Position numbers and translations under genes: made by a program. A stretch of DNA of 64,000 nt, taken from positions 23,812,501-23,876,500 of the forward strand of contig NC_081413.1 in assembly GCF_030272615.1 (NCBI RefSeq). The letters run 5' to 3'. The notes below the pieces were generated by a model. The model did not search any database. It was not told the origin of the DNA and worked only from the letters and a program-made list of their open reading frames with translations. Below are positions 1-9,097 of this stretch, piece after piece. Every line of letters starts with the position of its first letter. The first letter of the stretch is position 1. Source of the stretch: Cryptomeria japonica. Its lineage: Eukaryota > Streptophyta > Pinopsida > Cupressales > Cupressaceae.

Positions 1-310
1 GGACACAGACGCGGTTCTGTGATTCACAGACGTGGCCAAAACACACAGACGCCCGTATCTGACACAGACGCAATTATGTAACACAGATGCCCCTGTCAGA
101 GACCTGCAAAACAAAATTTGTTGAAAACACAGACGCGATTACTACCTCCGCAGACGCTCCTGAAACTCAGAGATGCGATCCAAACATTCGCAGATGCGGA
201 AAAACCTAAAATGCCGTCGAAAAATATTTGATCTGCAACTTCAAAAATGCAAAATCTGCAACAAAAAGGTTAAATGCAAAGGGACAAGAGTCCCACCGGG
301 CGTGCCAAAA
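1..310 (-). mobile_element. 5' leader fragment of a Tat-type Gypsy element (G0), continuing off the left edge
   Basis: This stretch matches the leader of element G1 at about 50140-50478: the same run of ACACAGACGCG-like motifs, the same spacer ending in CAAAGGGACAAG, and the same primer-binding site next to an LTR. It is read on the minus strand, so its gag gene would lie to the left, outside the window. At least nine motif copies fall in 1-215, spaced about 17-40 bases. No gene is visible. Confidence 0.75.
291..308 (-). promoter_or_regulatory. Primer-binding site of G0
   Basis: On the minus strand the LTR end is followed within a few bases by TGGCACGCCCGGTGGGAC. This starts with the TGG that pairs to a tRNA CCA end. 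The same 18 bases occur at the matching place in G1 (50458-50475). The tRNA species was not identified. Confidence 0.65.
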
Positions 311-1104
311 TGTGTATGGTGAAAATGGATACAATAATAACAATATTGAAAGGCTAAATGAATTCAACCACAAAACCCTAGCCTAACAATCAACAAAGAT
401 CCACCATAACATATGAAGATTACCTAAGACAATGCAAATCACAAGAAATCACAAAGATTATACCATCACATGTCCAATAGGGTTTTGATCTCCATTCTTC
501 CTATCTCCATTGATCTTGCTTGATATATTTGCTCTCAGATTTTAATATGCACAAGAGCTCAACAAAGAACGGAATGTGGTTGCAAGTAGGATCGTAGTGT
601 AGTCGAGTCCTCCAAATTGTCGATTAGGCTGAGTGATTAGGGTGAGTCATTAGGGTTTGACAATGAAGAAAGCATCTTCTTAAATAGAAGACACAATATG
701 AAATGGAGGGTTAAGATTGAGAGGTGTAAAAAGGAGGTCGGCTAGGATTAGAGGGTAGGTAGAAGAAATAATAAAATAATGAGAGGGGTAGGTAGTGTAG
801 GAATTAAGAGATGAATGACATGTGTCATGGGTAGAAAAGGTTAATTAATTAATTAAATAAATAAAGATTTATTTAATTAATAGAAGAAGTGGGATAATTA
901 AATAAATAAGATATTTATTTAATTTAGGAAAAGGATAATTTAAATAAATAAATGTATTTATTTAAATGAAAAATAAAGCTAGAAGAGGATAAATGAATTA
1001 ATTAAATAAATAAAAATTTATTTAATTAATAGAAGAAATAGGCTTAGATAATTAAATAAATAAAATATTTATTTAATTAGACATGACAATTTTGAGTGTC
1101 TACA
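311..1104 (-). repeat. LTR shared by Tat elements G0 (left) and G2 (right)
   Basis: The sequence starts TGTGTATGG and ends GTGTCTACA, and aligns along its length with the two G1 LTRs (35112-35883 and 50479-51250). It is flanked by a PBS on the left and a polypurine tract on the right. It is therefore the 5' LTR of the left element and the 3' LTR of the right element. Near its right end lie AT palindromes of the form ATTAAATAAATAAA/TTTATTTAAT, as in G1. Confidence 0.8.
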
Positions 1105-1247
1105 TTTTGCCCCTCTTTGAGACAATGCGGCTTGTCGCGTTGTTTCAAAGAAGATAAGATGAACTGATACAGAGTTGCCCTAGGATGGGAATGATATGCC
1201 CCCTCGAGAGATTGGATGAAAATGTCTGAAAAGATTGCAGACAATCT
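1105..1247 (-). mobile_element. Tat element G2, 3' end (first part, before the C1 insertion)
   Basis: The polypurine tract (minus-strand AAAGAGGGGCAAAA, 1105-1118) abuts the LTR. The rest matches 35884-36026 of G1 almost base for base. The match stops at AATCT (1243-1247), the target site of Copia element C1, and resumes at 7260 with the duplicated AATCT. Confidence 0.8.
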
Positions 1248-2141
1248 TGTAAGGAAGTAAAGTAGCGGAAACAACTTCCTACACTAACCTTGAGAGGAGG
1301 GTAATGCAAAACTTTTTCAGATCGTTACAACAGTTACAAAAAATAGAAATAGATATAATAGCATTCATACCACAACACAGTGATTTACGTGGGGAAAACC
1401 CTTTCGGGAGAAAAACCCCACCCTCCAAAAGCAGCTCAATATTTTATTCAGCAATCAAAAATAGATTACAACATACTTGCAGAGCAAGCTCTTCGCAGGA
1501 GTACCACTAATCAGAGATTCAGAGGCAACTCAATAGCCATAAGACTCTTACACCCAACCTCTATCTCACACACCTCATAAATAGGAGATACAATACAAGA
1601 AACCATCAAACGGTATTACAAAACCATGGGCTAAAACCACCCAATAAGGTGTAGCCGACCTTATCTCCTTTCTAGATGCCCTATGACATGTTAAAGCACA
1701 CATCAACATGTGTCGCTCCCTTTTACAGCTCATTTATGTATCCGATACAAATTATTTTTCCTATTTCAGGAGTACAAACTTCCGGAGGCCATAACTTGAG
1801 AACCGGGTGTTCGATTGACGAACCGTTTGAAGCGCCGGAAAGCTCGCGAAGTGCTCTATCACCTCGTAACCCGCTTCGCCGGTTACGGCCACTTTTTAGG
1901 GCATTTCGGAGCCTCTAAAGTCCCCAAAATTAAGTTTAAATATTTTATTGCACCCCTCCAAGATGAAAACTTTAATATCTTCAAAACTAGCTGTGACCTT
2001 GCGACGCAACTTTACCGGAATGCTTATCTAGCCAACCAGAAGCTTCAGGGAGAGTTTCGCACCATTTCGTGCTCAAATAAAAACTTACTATAAATAGTAA
2101 CCTCGCATAAATGCAAGGTTGAGACACCATTTTTCCCAACA
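1248..2141 (-). repeat. C1 3' LTR
   Basis: This 894-bp repeat starts TGTAAGGAAG and ends CCCAACA, and pairs with 6366-7259. A TATA-like stretch (minus strand CTATTTATAG, about 2087-2096) lies near its outer part. Confidence 0.92.
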
Positions 2142-2154
2142 AATCTCCCACTTG
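2142..2154 (-). promoter_or_regulatory. C1 polypurine tract
   Basis: On the minus strand AAGTGGGAGATT lies directly before the LTR start TGTTGGG. This is the normal site of plus-strand DNA priming. Confidence 0.7.
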
Positions 2155-2197
2155 TCGAACACCTTGCATGAGCGGAAGGGAATGTCAACACAATGAA

Positions 2198-5100
2198 TCA
2201 ATTGCTAGGGGCCATAAGGCCCATAGACTCTGAACACCATCTGAACTTCTCTGTGCTCACAGCCTTAGTTAAAGCATCTGCAACATTCATCAAAGTTTCC
2301 ACCTTAACCAGCTTCACCCTACCATCTTCGACCATATCTCTAACAAAATGATACTGAATATCAATATGTTTGGTCCGGGCATGAAATGTCGGGTTCTTAG
2401 CTAGGCTAATTGCACTCTGACTGTCACAGTAAACTGTCACTGTACCTTGTTTTATTCCAATATCCGAACACAGTCTCTTAAGCCAAATGGCCTCTTTACA
2501 AGCATGAGTAGCTGCCATATACTCCACTTCAGTAGTGGATAAAGCAACCACAGCCTGTCGCTTACTCATCCAACTAATTGCACCACCAAACAAAGTAAAC
2601 ATATAAGCACTGGTGGATCTTCTGCTATCAATATCACCTGCCCAATCTGAATCCACATAACCATGGATATCAAGGGAAGTGATGTCTCCAACTGAATTAC
2701 CATGATAACACAAAGAATACTCTGAAGTACCCTTCAAATATCTGAAGACTCTTTTGACTGCATCCCAATGAACTCTACCAGGATTAGACATATATCTAGA
2801 AAATACTCCCGCTGCTTGGGCAATGTCTGGTCTAGTACAGACCATAGCATACATCAAGCTTCCAACCGCACTTTGGTAAGGCACTCTGCTCATGTCTTCC
2901 ATCTCCAATGGGGATGTAGGACAATCTGAAACAGATAGTTTCGTTCCAACTATAAAAGGAACACTCAATGGTCTACAATTTTGCATGTTGAACCTCTGTA
3001 ACACTGAATTCACATACTTACTCTCGCCTAGCCATAGCTTTCTGTTTGCCCTATCTCTTCTAATTTCCATCCCAATAATGTGCTTTGCTGCACCAAGATC
3101 TTTCATTTCAAATTTAGCAGCGAGCTGAGACTTCAGTTCTGAAATCATACCTTTCCCTTTACCAATGAATAACATATCATCAACATACAATGCAATGAAT
3201 AAGAAAAGATCACCATCAGATTTATAATAAACACAGTGATCTGATTTAGAACATTCAAATCCCAAACTCAACACATATGTATCAAATTTCTGGTACCACA
3301 TCCTAGGACTTTGTTTGAGGCCATACAAAGATTTCTTCAATTTACAGACCAAATTACTTTTGCCTTTCACCACATAGTGCTCTGGCTGTGTCATATAAAT
3401 ATCTTCCTCCAAATCACCATGAAGGAAAGCAGTTTTCACATCCATTTTCTCAACCTCTAAATCATAAGCAGTAGCAATAGAAAGGAAAAATCTAATTGAC
3501 GTCATTTTTGCAACAGGAGAAAATATCTCACCATAATCAACACCCTCAACCTGAGAGTAGCCTTTTGCAACTAACCTTGCTTTATACTTTTCAATGCTTC
3601 CATCTGAACCAATCTTTTTCTTGAACACCCATTTACAACCAACAGGTTTTCGTCCTTCAGGCAATGGTACAAGATCCCATGTATCATTCTTTTTCAAAGC
3701 TGCCATTTCTTCCTCCATAGCAATCTTCCAAGATTCTGCATCATTCATACCTAATGCCTCTTCTACAGATTTCGGTTCATCCACACTAGTATTCAAAGCA
3801 AAAATACATCTCCAATCATCAGGTGAATACCTTTCAGGTGGTTGTCTATGTCTTATAGACCTTTGAACAAGCTGAGTTGGAGGTTCTTCCTCTTCTTCTG
3901 AAGATTCAGAGCTAGACGAGCTCTCCTCAAATTCTTGCCTATCTAGGGGTCTCGATTCAACTCTTTCAGGTGTAGAAGGAAGTTGAATCACATCTTCCTT
4001 TTTAGTCTGTTCTGGCTGCAGTGTAACAGAAGGAGACTTAATTTCTCTAAAAATAACACTTCTACTGTGAATTACCTTTTGTGCAACAGGGTCCCAAAGC
4101 TTGTATCCTTTCACACCATAACTATACCCGATGAAGATACATTTCACAGCCTTGTTCTCCAACTTTGTTCGCTTCTCCTTTGGCACATGTGCATATGCCT
4201 CGCAACTAAAAACTCTAAGATGTCTCAATGAAAGCTTGTGACCTGACCATGCTTCCATAGGCGTTTTATCAACAAGAGTTGATGTAGGAGACCTGTTAAT
4301 CAGGTAGCAAGCAGTGGCAACAGCTTCAGCCCAAAACTTTTGTTCGAGACCAGCACCACTCAACATACTCCTAGCCTTCTCCATCAGTGTCCTGTTCATT
4401 CTTTCTGCAACTCCATTCTGTTGTGGAGAATACGGAGTTGTCTTCTGCCTGTTAATTCCACAGTCTTTACAGAATCTATCAAAATCATTAGAGCAAAACT
4501 CACCACCATTATCAGTTCTCAAACATTTTATTTTCTTTCCAGTCTGCAACTCAACCATTGCTTTAAATTCTTTAAAACGACTAAAAACTTCAGATTTACT
4601 CTTTAGAAAATATACCCATGTCCTTCTACTAAAATCATCAATAAATGAAACATAATATGTGGATTTTCCAATCGAAGAGACATCTACTGGACCAAACACA
4701 TCAGAATGGATAAGGTCCAAAACACCACAAGTTTTATGAGAACTCGAGTAAAACTGAACGCGGTTTTGTTTTCCATAAATGCAATGCTCACAGAAATCAA
4801 AGTCAAGATTACAATCATTCAAACCTTCAACAAGGTTTTTATTTCTCAAGGTCCTTAGACCCTTTTCTCCAATGTGGCCAAGTCTCTGGTGCCATAACAT
4901 AGTCTTCTCTGCAGGTAACTTTGCTTCAGATGAAAGTGCACCCTTAGGTACCCAAAAACCATTTCCATCTGCTGAAGGTGAAACCTTCAAATCTTCCAGT
5001 GAGGTATCCACAGATTTACTTTTTACAGAAGTGCTATTACACTCAACAGTGTATGCTTCAAGCTTATACAAAGTGCCAAACCTGACACCTCTAGCAACTA

Positions 5101-5362
5101 CCATAGCACCCTTAATCATCTTACATCCTGTTTCAGAAAAGACTACCTGCACACCTGCATCTATTAGTTTGCTCACAGATAACAGGTTTCGTTTTAATCC
5201 AGGGATATGCAACACACCATTAATCCTTTTTATTCTACCATCAGAAAACCTAATTCTAACTTTACCTCGACCAACAATGTCTAGATGTGAATCATCACCC
5301 AAGTACACCTTACCTCCATTAAATCCTTCATATTCAGAAAACCAATCTCTATTGGAAGTCAT
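2198..5362 (-). CDS. pol: Copia pol polyprotein: protease, integrase, reverse transcriptase, RNase H
   Basis: The open frame encodes 1054 residues from the first Met, but coding really continues upstream: the protease motif DSGAS lies between the gag stop (5390-5392) and this Met, in the same frame. Visible domains are the GAG-pre-integrase HHCC zinc finger (WHQRLGH ... CEHCIYGK, about residues 155-200), the integrase core with IHSDVFGP, RTDNGGEFC and the E of NGVAERMNR (about 215-340), the Copia RT from WKIAMEEE with active site YVDDM (about 555-780), and RNase H with GYVDSDWAGD, STTEVEY and CDSQSA (about 900-1030). All catalytic acids I can check are present. The frame has no internal stop or shift. 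Together with gag it forms a frame of about 1347 codons with one stop. I rejected the shorter reading as a separate natural gene because Copia elements normally use a single ORF. Confidence 0.95.
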   Translation of the reverse strand: MTSNRDWFSEYEGFNGGKVYLGDDSHLDIVGRGKVRIRFSDGRIKRINGVLHIPGLKRNLLSVSKLIDAGVQVVFSETGCKMIKGAMVVARGVRFGTLYKLEAYTVECNSTSVKSKSVDTSLEDLKVSPSADGNGFWVPKGALSSEAKLPAEKTMLWHQRLGHIGEKGLRTLRNKNLVEGLNDCNLDFDFCEHCIYGKQNRVQFYSSSHKTCGVLDLIHSDVFGPVDVSSIGKSTYYVSFIDDFSRRTWVYFLKSKSEVFSRFKEFKAMVELQTGKKIKCLRTDNGGEFCSNDFDRFCKDCGINRQKTTPYSPQQNGVAERMNRTLMEKARSMLSGAGLEQKFWAEAVATACYLINRSPTSTLVDKTPMEAWSGHKLSLRHLRVFSCEAYAHVPKEKRTKLENKAVKCIFIGYSYGVKGYKLWDPVAQKVIHSRSVIFREIKSPSVTLQPEQTKKEDVIQLPSTPERVESRPLDRQEFEESSSSSESSEEEEEPPTQLVQRSIRHRQPPERYSPDDWRCIFALNTSVDEPKSVEEALGMNDAESWKIAMEEEMAALKKNDTWDLVPLPEGRKPVGCKWVFKKKIGSDGSIEKYKARLVAKGYSQVEGVDYGEIFSPVAKMTSIRFFLSIATAYDLEVEKMDVKTAFLHGDLEEDIYMTQPEHYVVKGKSNLVCKLKKSLYGLKQSPRMWYQKFDTYVLSLGFECSKSDHCVYYKSDGDLFLFIALYVDDMLFIGKGKGMISELKSQLAAKFEMKDLGAAKHIIGMEIRRDRANRKLWLGESKYVNSVLQRFNMQNCRPLSVPFIVGTKLSVSDCPTSPLEMEDMSRVPYQSAVGSLMYAMVCTRPDIAQAAGVFSRYMSNPGRVHWDAVKRVFRYLKGTSEYSLCYHGNSVGDITSLDIHGYVDSDWAGDIDSRRSTSAYMFTLFGGAISWMSKRQAVVALSTTEVEYMAATHACKEAIWLKRLCSDIGIKQGTVTVYCDSQSAISLAKNPTFHARTKHIDIQYHFVRDMVEDGRVKLVKVETLMNVADALTKAVSTEKFRWCSESMGLMAPSN

Positions 5363-5389
5363 ATGAAAAGATGCACCTGAGTCAATTAG

Positions 5390-6241
5390 CTAGGCATCAT
5401 TACCTGCATGAGTCGCCAAAGCCGCAATAAATGCATCGCCATCTTCCTTGTCGGACTCAGAATCAGAATCGAACTTTTTCTTTTTCTTCTTCTTTTCTTC
5501 TTTGCAGTCCTTACGGATGTGACCCGGTTTACCACAATTCCAGCAAATGACTTTGGACTTTCCAGGAGATTTCGATCTCCCTTTGGATTTGGACTTGCCG
5601 CGCTTCTCATTCTTCTTGCCTTTCTCCTTAGGTCTTCCACGAACGGTTAGGGCTTCCTTTGAACTGATGGATACCTTCCTTCGCATCTCTTCACCGAGTA
5701 GGGCACCCACCACATCTTCAGATTTCAAAACAACAGAAGTACTACCGATAGCCATAACAAGAGAATCCCACGAATCAGGCAAAGAACAAAGCAAGATCTG
5801 ACATTTCTCCTCCTCGTCCATCTTAACACCGACCGATACTAATTGAGCCACAATCATATTGAATGCTTCTAGGTGGTCTGCAATTCGTCCACCCTCTTCC
5901 ATCTTCAAGGAATACAATTTCTTTCTTAAGAAAATTTGATTTAATAAAGATTTCACTTGATACATCTCACCAAGCTTAGTCCATAGCTTCTTTGCAGAGT
6001 TCTCTTCATGGACATTGATTAGAACAGAGTCTGCCAGGAACAGTCTGATTAGACCCTTGGCTTTTCGGTCCATAACATCATACTGAGCTGCCGCAGTAGG
6101 ATCTGAGGGCCTTTGGACATTTGCATCAACAGCATCCCAAAGATCTCGATCTATTAGCAGATCTTCCATCTTTAGCTTCCACATCTCAAAATTACTTCCA
6201 TTAAATTTCTCCACCTCTATTCTCCCAGACGAACTCGCCAT
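5390..6241 (-). CDS. gag: Copia gag with CCHC zinc knuckle, ended by a premature TAG
   Basis: This encodes a 283-residue capsid-type protein. The N-terminus has the UBN2/gag family pattern (VEKFNGSNFEMWKLKMEDLL, then a helical region with LWTKLGEMYQVKSL and LEAFN). A basic, Lys/Ser-rich linker follows, then the zinc knuckle CWNCGKPGHIRKDC near residue 235, then a Lys/Glu/Asp tail. The start is the ATG at 6241, just after a leader of about 110 bases from the PBS. The frame stops at TAG (5390-5392), immediately before the protease motif and in frame with pol. The stop is one base from the Trp codon that usually precedes LIDSGA in this family, so a point mutation is the simplest explanation. Confidence 0.92.
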   Translation of the reverse strand: MASSSGRIEVEKFNGSNFEMWKLKMEDLLIDRDLWDAVDANVQRPSDPTAAAQYDVMDRKAKGLIRLFLADSVLINVHEENSAKKLWTKLGEMYQVKSLLNQIFLRKKLYSLKMEEGGRIADHLEAFNMIVAQLVSVGVKMDEEEKCQILLCSLPDSWDSLVMAIGSTSVVLKSEDVVGALLGEEMRRKVSISSKEALTVRGRPKEKGKKNEKRGKSKSKGRSKSPGKSKVICWNCGKPGHIRKDCKEEKKKKKKKFDSDSESDKEDGDAFIAALATHAGNDA

Positions 6242-6350
6242 CTGAATATTCCTACAACAAGATCAAAAAGTGTCTTCTGCACAAGCTCCCACTCAAATCT
6301 GGATTAGTTCAAAAAACCCAACTGCCCACAATTGAAACCAAAGGTGATCA

Positions 6351-6363
6351 GGCTCTGATACCA
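6351..6363 (-). promoter_or_regulatory. C1 primer-binding site (initiator tRNA-Met)
   Basis: The minus strand reads TGGTATCAGAGCC two bases after the 5' LTR end. This is the classic complement of the plant initiator tRNA-Met 3' end. Confidence 0.92.
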
Positions 6364-6365
6364 CT

Positions 6366-7259
6366 TGTAAGGAAGTTAAGTAGCGGAAACAACTTCCTAC
6401 ACTAACCTTGAGAGGAGGGTAATGCAAAACTTTTTCAGATCGTTACAACAGTTACAGAAAATAGAAATAGATATAATAGCATTCATACCACAACATAGTG
6501 ATTTACGTGGGGAAAACCCTTTCGGGAGAAAAACCCCACCCTCCAAAAGCAGCTCAATATTTTATTCAGCAATCAAAAACAGATTACAACATACTTGCAG
6601 AGAAAGCTCTTCACAGGAGTACCACTAATCAGAGATTCAGAGGCAACTCAATAGCCATAAGACTCTTACACCCAACCTCTATCTCACACACCTCATAAAT
6701 AGGAGATACAATACAAGAAACCATCAAACGGTATTACAAAACCATGGGCTAAAACCACCCAATAAGGTGTAGCCGACCTTATCTCCCTTCTAGATTCCCT
6801 ATGACATGTTAAAGCACACATCAACACGTGTCGCTCCCTTTTACAGCTCATTTATGTATCTGATACAAATTATTTTTCCTATTTCAGGAGTACAAACTTC
6901 CGGAGGCCATAACTTGAGAACCGGGTGTCCGATTGACGAACCGTTTGAAGCGCCAGAAAGCTCGCGAAGTGCTCTATCACCTCGTAACCTGCTTTGCCGA
7001 TTACGGCCACTTTTCAGGGCGTTTCGGAGCCTCTAAAGTCCCCAAAATTAAGTTTAAAGATTTTATTGCACCCCTCCAAGATGAAAACTTTAATATCTTC
7101 AAAACTAGCTGTGACCTTGTGACGCAACTTTACCGGAATGCTTATCTAGCCAACCAGAAGCTTCAGGGAGAGTTTCGCACCATTTCGTGCTCAAATAAAA
7201 ACTTACTATAAATAGTAACCTCGCATAAATGCAAGGTTGAGACACCATTTTTCCCAACA
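6366..7259 (-). repeat. C1 5' LTR
   Basis: This is an 894-bp direct repeat of 1248-2141 with about 19 substitutions and no length change. As the 5' LTR of a minus-strand element it should carry the promoter. Confidence 0.92.
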
Positions 7260-7466
7260 AATCTCTCGATAAGAAAGAAAGGCTAGAATGGATAGACCGG
7301 ATAAAGTGACAAAGTCACGGGATAATGAAGACTGACTTGGAAAATGAAGGCAAGGGCTAGGGTAGGCTATAAGATAGACCACGGGGGAAAATACATCCTC
7401 AATGTCATCTACACATTCACAAGAGCATATTGCAGAGCAAAAATAGAGCAGGAGCAGTCAGCAATG

Positions 7467-7532
7467 ATGGCTTTCGTGCATAGATTCGACCGTGTTCGTC
7501 GATTTCATAGGCCAGCAGAGGCAGGAGAGCCG
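7467..7532 (+). pseudogene. First exon of the antisense PMD gene, G2 copy, with a lost splice donor
   Basis: A 22-codon frame begins ATGGCTTTCGTGCATAG and matches exon 1 of the G1 antisense gene (36228-36293) codon by codon with few changes. A TATA-like CTATAAGATAG lies about 90 bases upstream, as in G1. In G1 the exon ends at GTAAGTACC; here the same site reads ATAAGTACC, so the obligatory donor G is changed to A at 7533. The second exon is absent because the element is truncated at 8187. This copy cannot make the protein. The gene model is inferred from comparison with G1. Confidence 0.6.
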
Positions 7533-7644
7533 ATAAGTACCACCAAACCTCCTCGTACTTTGACGCATTCAATTTTGTCATTAATGCATGGTAGTTTAGC
7601 AATAAATACGCTTAGGAATAGGGCACAAAAAAAGTGCAAAAACG

Positions 7645-7860
7645 TGCAACCGCGTCTGTGTCGGTGCCAGGCGCGGCTGTGTCCGCCAGGCGCGTCTGTG
7701 TCAGTTCCAGGCGCGTTTACGTCTGGAACCGCGTTTGTGCTTGATGCGGGCGCGTTTATGTCCTGTAGGGGCATTTATGTTCCAAAGTCGCGTCTGTGCA
7801 TAATGTAGGCACGTTTATGTTCAGAAGGCGCGTTTGTGAGTTTAAAGTGCGTTTATGTTT
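7645..7860 (+). repeat. GCGTCTGTGT motif cluster (G2 copy)
   Basis: About ten copies of a motif near GGCGCGTCTGTGTC, with variants GCGTTTATGT and GCGTTTGTG, are spaced roughly 20-25 bases apart. They lie in what would be the intron of the antisense gene. The orientation is opposite to the motif clusters in the element leader (1-215, 48770-48920, 50125-50370). Copies diverge mainly by C-to-T-type changes. Confidence 0.7.
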
Positions 7861-7985
7861 GAAAATGCATGGTTTTGGTCTTCTAGGTCAAATCGACAGT
7901 TCTGTGATGAACATACGCTGTCGATTGGATAAGTTGCTGAGAGGATAAACTCAAGCAGGTCCTCGAGGAAGACTAGGATAGATCA

Positions 7986-8190
7986 AGGCACTTTGTGATG
8001 AACAGGGAGCACCAAGATAGAGTACTTTGTGATGAACAGGGAGTACCCAAAGGATGAGCAGCACTTTGTGTTGAACAGGGAGTGCAAATGTGAGTAACAC
8101 TTTGTGATGAATAGGGAATGTCACACACGTAGTACTTTGTGATGAACAGGGAGCACTACTAGGATAGAAGCAACACTTTGTGATGAACAG
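7986..8190 (+). repeat. Short-hairpin tandem array (G2 copy)
   Basis: Six units share the core TTGTGATGAACAGGG flanked by 5-base arms, such as GTACT/AGTAC and GCACT/AGTGC, at irregular spacing of about 33-40 bases. The arms are complementary within several units although they differ between units. The last unit runs into the C2 LTR remnant. Confidence 0.65.
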
Positions 8191-8317
8191 TGCGTGTTAA
8201 TTTGCTTATCTGTTTATTGCTGCAGTTTATCAATTTTTGTTTTGGAGCTTAATTTTGTAGATCTGGGGGAAGACTAATTCACTCCCCCCCTCTCAGTCTT
8301 CTTGATTGTTGCTAACA
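8188..8317 (+). repeat. C2 5' LTR, only the last 130 bases left
   Basis: From TTAATTTGCTTATCTG to the terminal GCTAACA it matches the end of the 3' LTR (about 23850-23975), including the TCTAGATCTGGGGGAAGACT region and the C-rich CTCTCAGTCTT tail. The upstream 1 kb of this LTR is missing. The junction with G2 lies near 8187. Confidence 0.75.
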
Positions 8318-8319
8318 AT

Positions 8320-8332
8320 TGGTATCAGAGCC
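8320..8332 (+). promoter_or_regulatory. C2 primer-binding site (initiator tRNA-Met)
   Basis: TGGTATCAGAGCC begins two bases after the LTR end, the standard spacing and sequence for plant Copia elements. Confidence 0.88.
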
Positions 8333-8373
8333 ACATCCTCCGGTAGAAGCTTAATCACTTGAGGAGATCTGGG

Positions 8374-9097
8374 ATGGAAGCTCAAGGTATTCTTTTCAAG
8401 AAGGATAGTCTGAGGTTTGATGGAAGTAACTATATTGTATGGAAGAGCCAGATGGAGGTGCACTTGAAATGTCTTGGAGAGTATTACTGGAAGATTACTA
8501 AGAATGTCTATGTTCTTCCTTAAAATGGACCATCTACTCTCGATGAGGTTAAGGAAACAAAATATAACATCAGAGCGAAGGAAGCATTGTTTAGTGCCTT
8601 GACTGATTCTGAAATGACAAATGTTATGGGACTTCAGATCGCACATGAGATATTGGAGTTTGCTTGAGATCATGTATGAAGGTGATAGTCAAGTGAAAGT
8701 TGCTAAGTTGCAGATTTTGAAAGGAAAGTATGAGACATTGAAAATGGGAGATGATGAGAGCATACACTCATACATGGCTAAGGTGAATGAACTTGTCCTT
8801 GGTATCAGATGTGCCGGTGGAAAGATTGAGGAAGATGAGATTGTTGCTAAAGTGTTGAGATCTTTGCCTCTTTCTTGTAAACATAAGGTTTCCGCTATTG
8901 ATGAGATCCGAAGTGTGACTAGAGTAACAAGAGATGTGTTGGTTGGAAACCTTATTGCATTTGAGCTGAGCAAATTTAGAGAATCACATGGAAAGTCTGA
9001 GACTACATTTAGAACATCAACATCTGTATTTGGTAAGCAAAAATATGATCCTGATGAGTGCAGGATATCCAGATATGAAAGAGAAAGAAAGAAATAG
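8374..9097 (+). pseudogene. gag: C2 gag, N-terminal and central part
   Basis: The ATG at 8374 opens a frame whose start (KKDSLRFDGSNYIVWKSQME) is the typical gag N-terminus of this Copia group. It meets a TAA at 8521-8523 and a frameshift near 8648. The frame then continues as YEGDSQVKVAKLQILKGKYE and the UBN2 region down to YERERKK, where a stop ends it at 9097. The C-terminal part resumes at about 12493, after an insertion of about 3.4 kb. The family and fold are clear; the gene is not functional. Confidence 0.8.

Larger units (their letters stand above)
1248..7259 (-). mobile_element. Complete Ty1/Copia retrotransposon C1 (Tork-like)
   Basis: The element is 6012 bp. It has two 894-bp LTRs (1248-2141 and 6366-7259), each TG...CA, flanked by a perfect 5-bp target-site duplication AATCT (1243-1247 and 7260-7264). 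The coding strand is minus, so the 5' LTR is the right one. A PBS matching initiator tRNA-Met and a purine-rich tract sit inside the LTRs in the expected places. Domain order is gag, zinc knuckle, protease, integrase, RT, RNase H, the Copia order. The LTRs differ at about 19 positions (counted by eye, about 2%), so the insertion is fairly recent. It lies inside Tat element G2. Only one stop codon breaks the polyprotein. Confidence 0.95.
7260..8187 (-). mobile_element. Tat element G2, 3' region (second part, after C1), truncated on the right
   Basis: This resumes the G1-like sequence (compare 36022 onward) after the C1 insertion. It contains the antisense first exon, the motif cluster and the hairpin array described below. 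Similarity stops near 8187 inside the last hairpin unit, where the remnant of the C2 LTR begins. No plant-mobile-domain exon, pol or gag of G2 survives in the window. Confidence 0.8.

Noticed and set aside
1304-1580. Small ORFs repeated at 6422-6698
   Set aside because: They are the same place in the two C1 LTRs and have no protein-like features.
4779-5366. 195-codon ORF on the + strand
   Set aside because: It lies entirely antisense to the conserved Copia pol frame and shows no family features.
7344-7808. 154-codon + strand ORF in G2
   Set aside because: It runs through exon 1 in a different frame and then through the GCGTCTGTGT repeats; the Cys/Arg-rich product is a by-product of the motif.
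8320-8332. TGGTATCAGAGCC and like sites (also 6351, 11641, 32363) as tRNA genes
   Set aside because: They are primer-binding sites next to LTR ends; no tRNA cloverleaf surrounds them.
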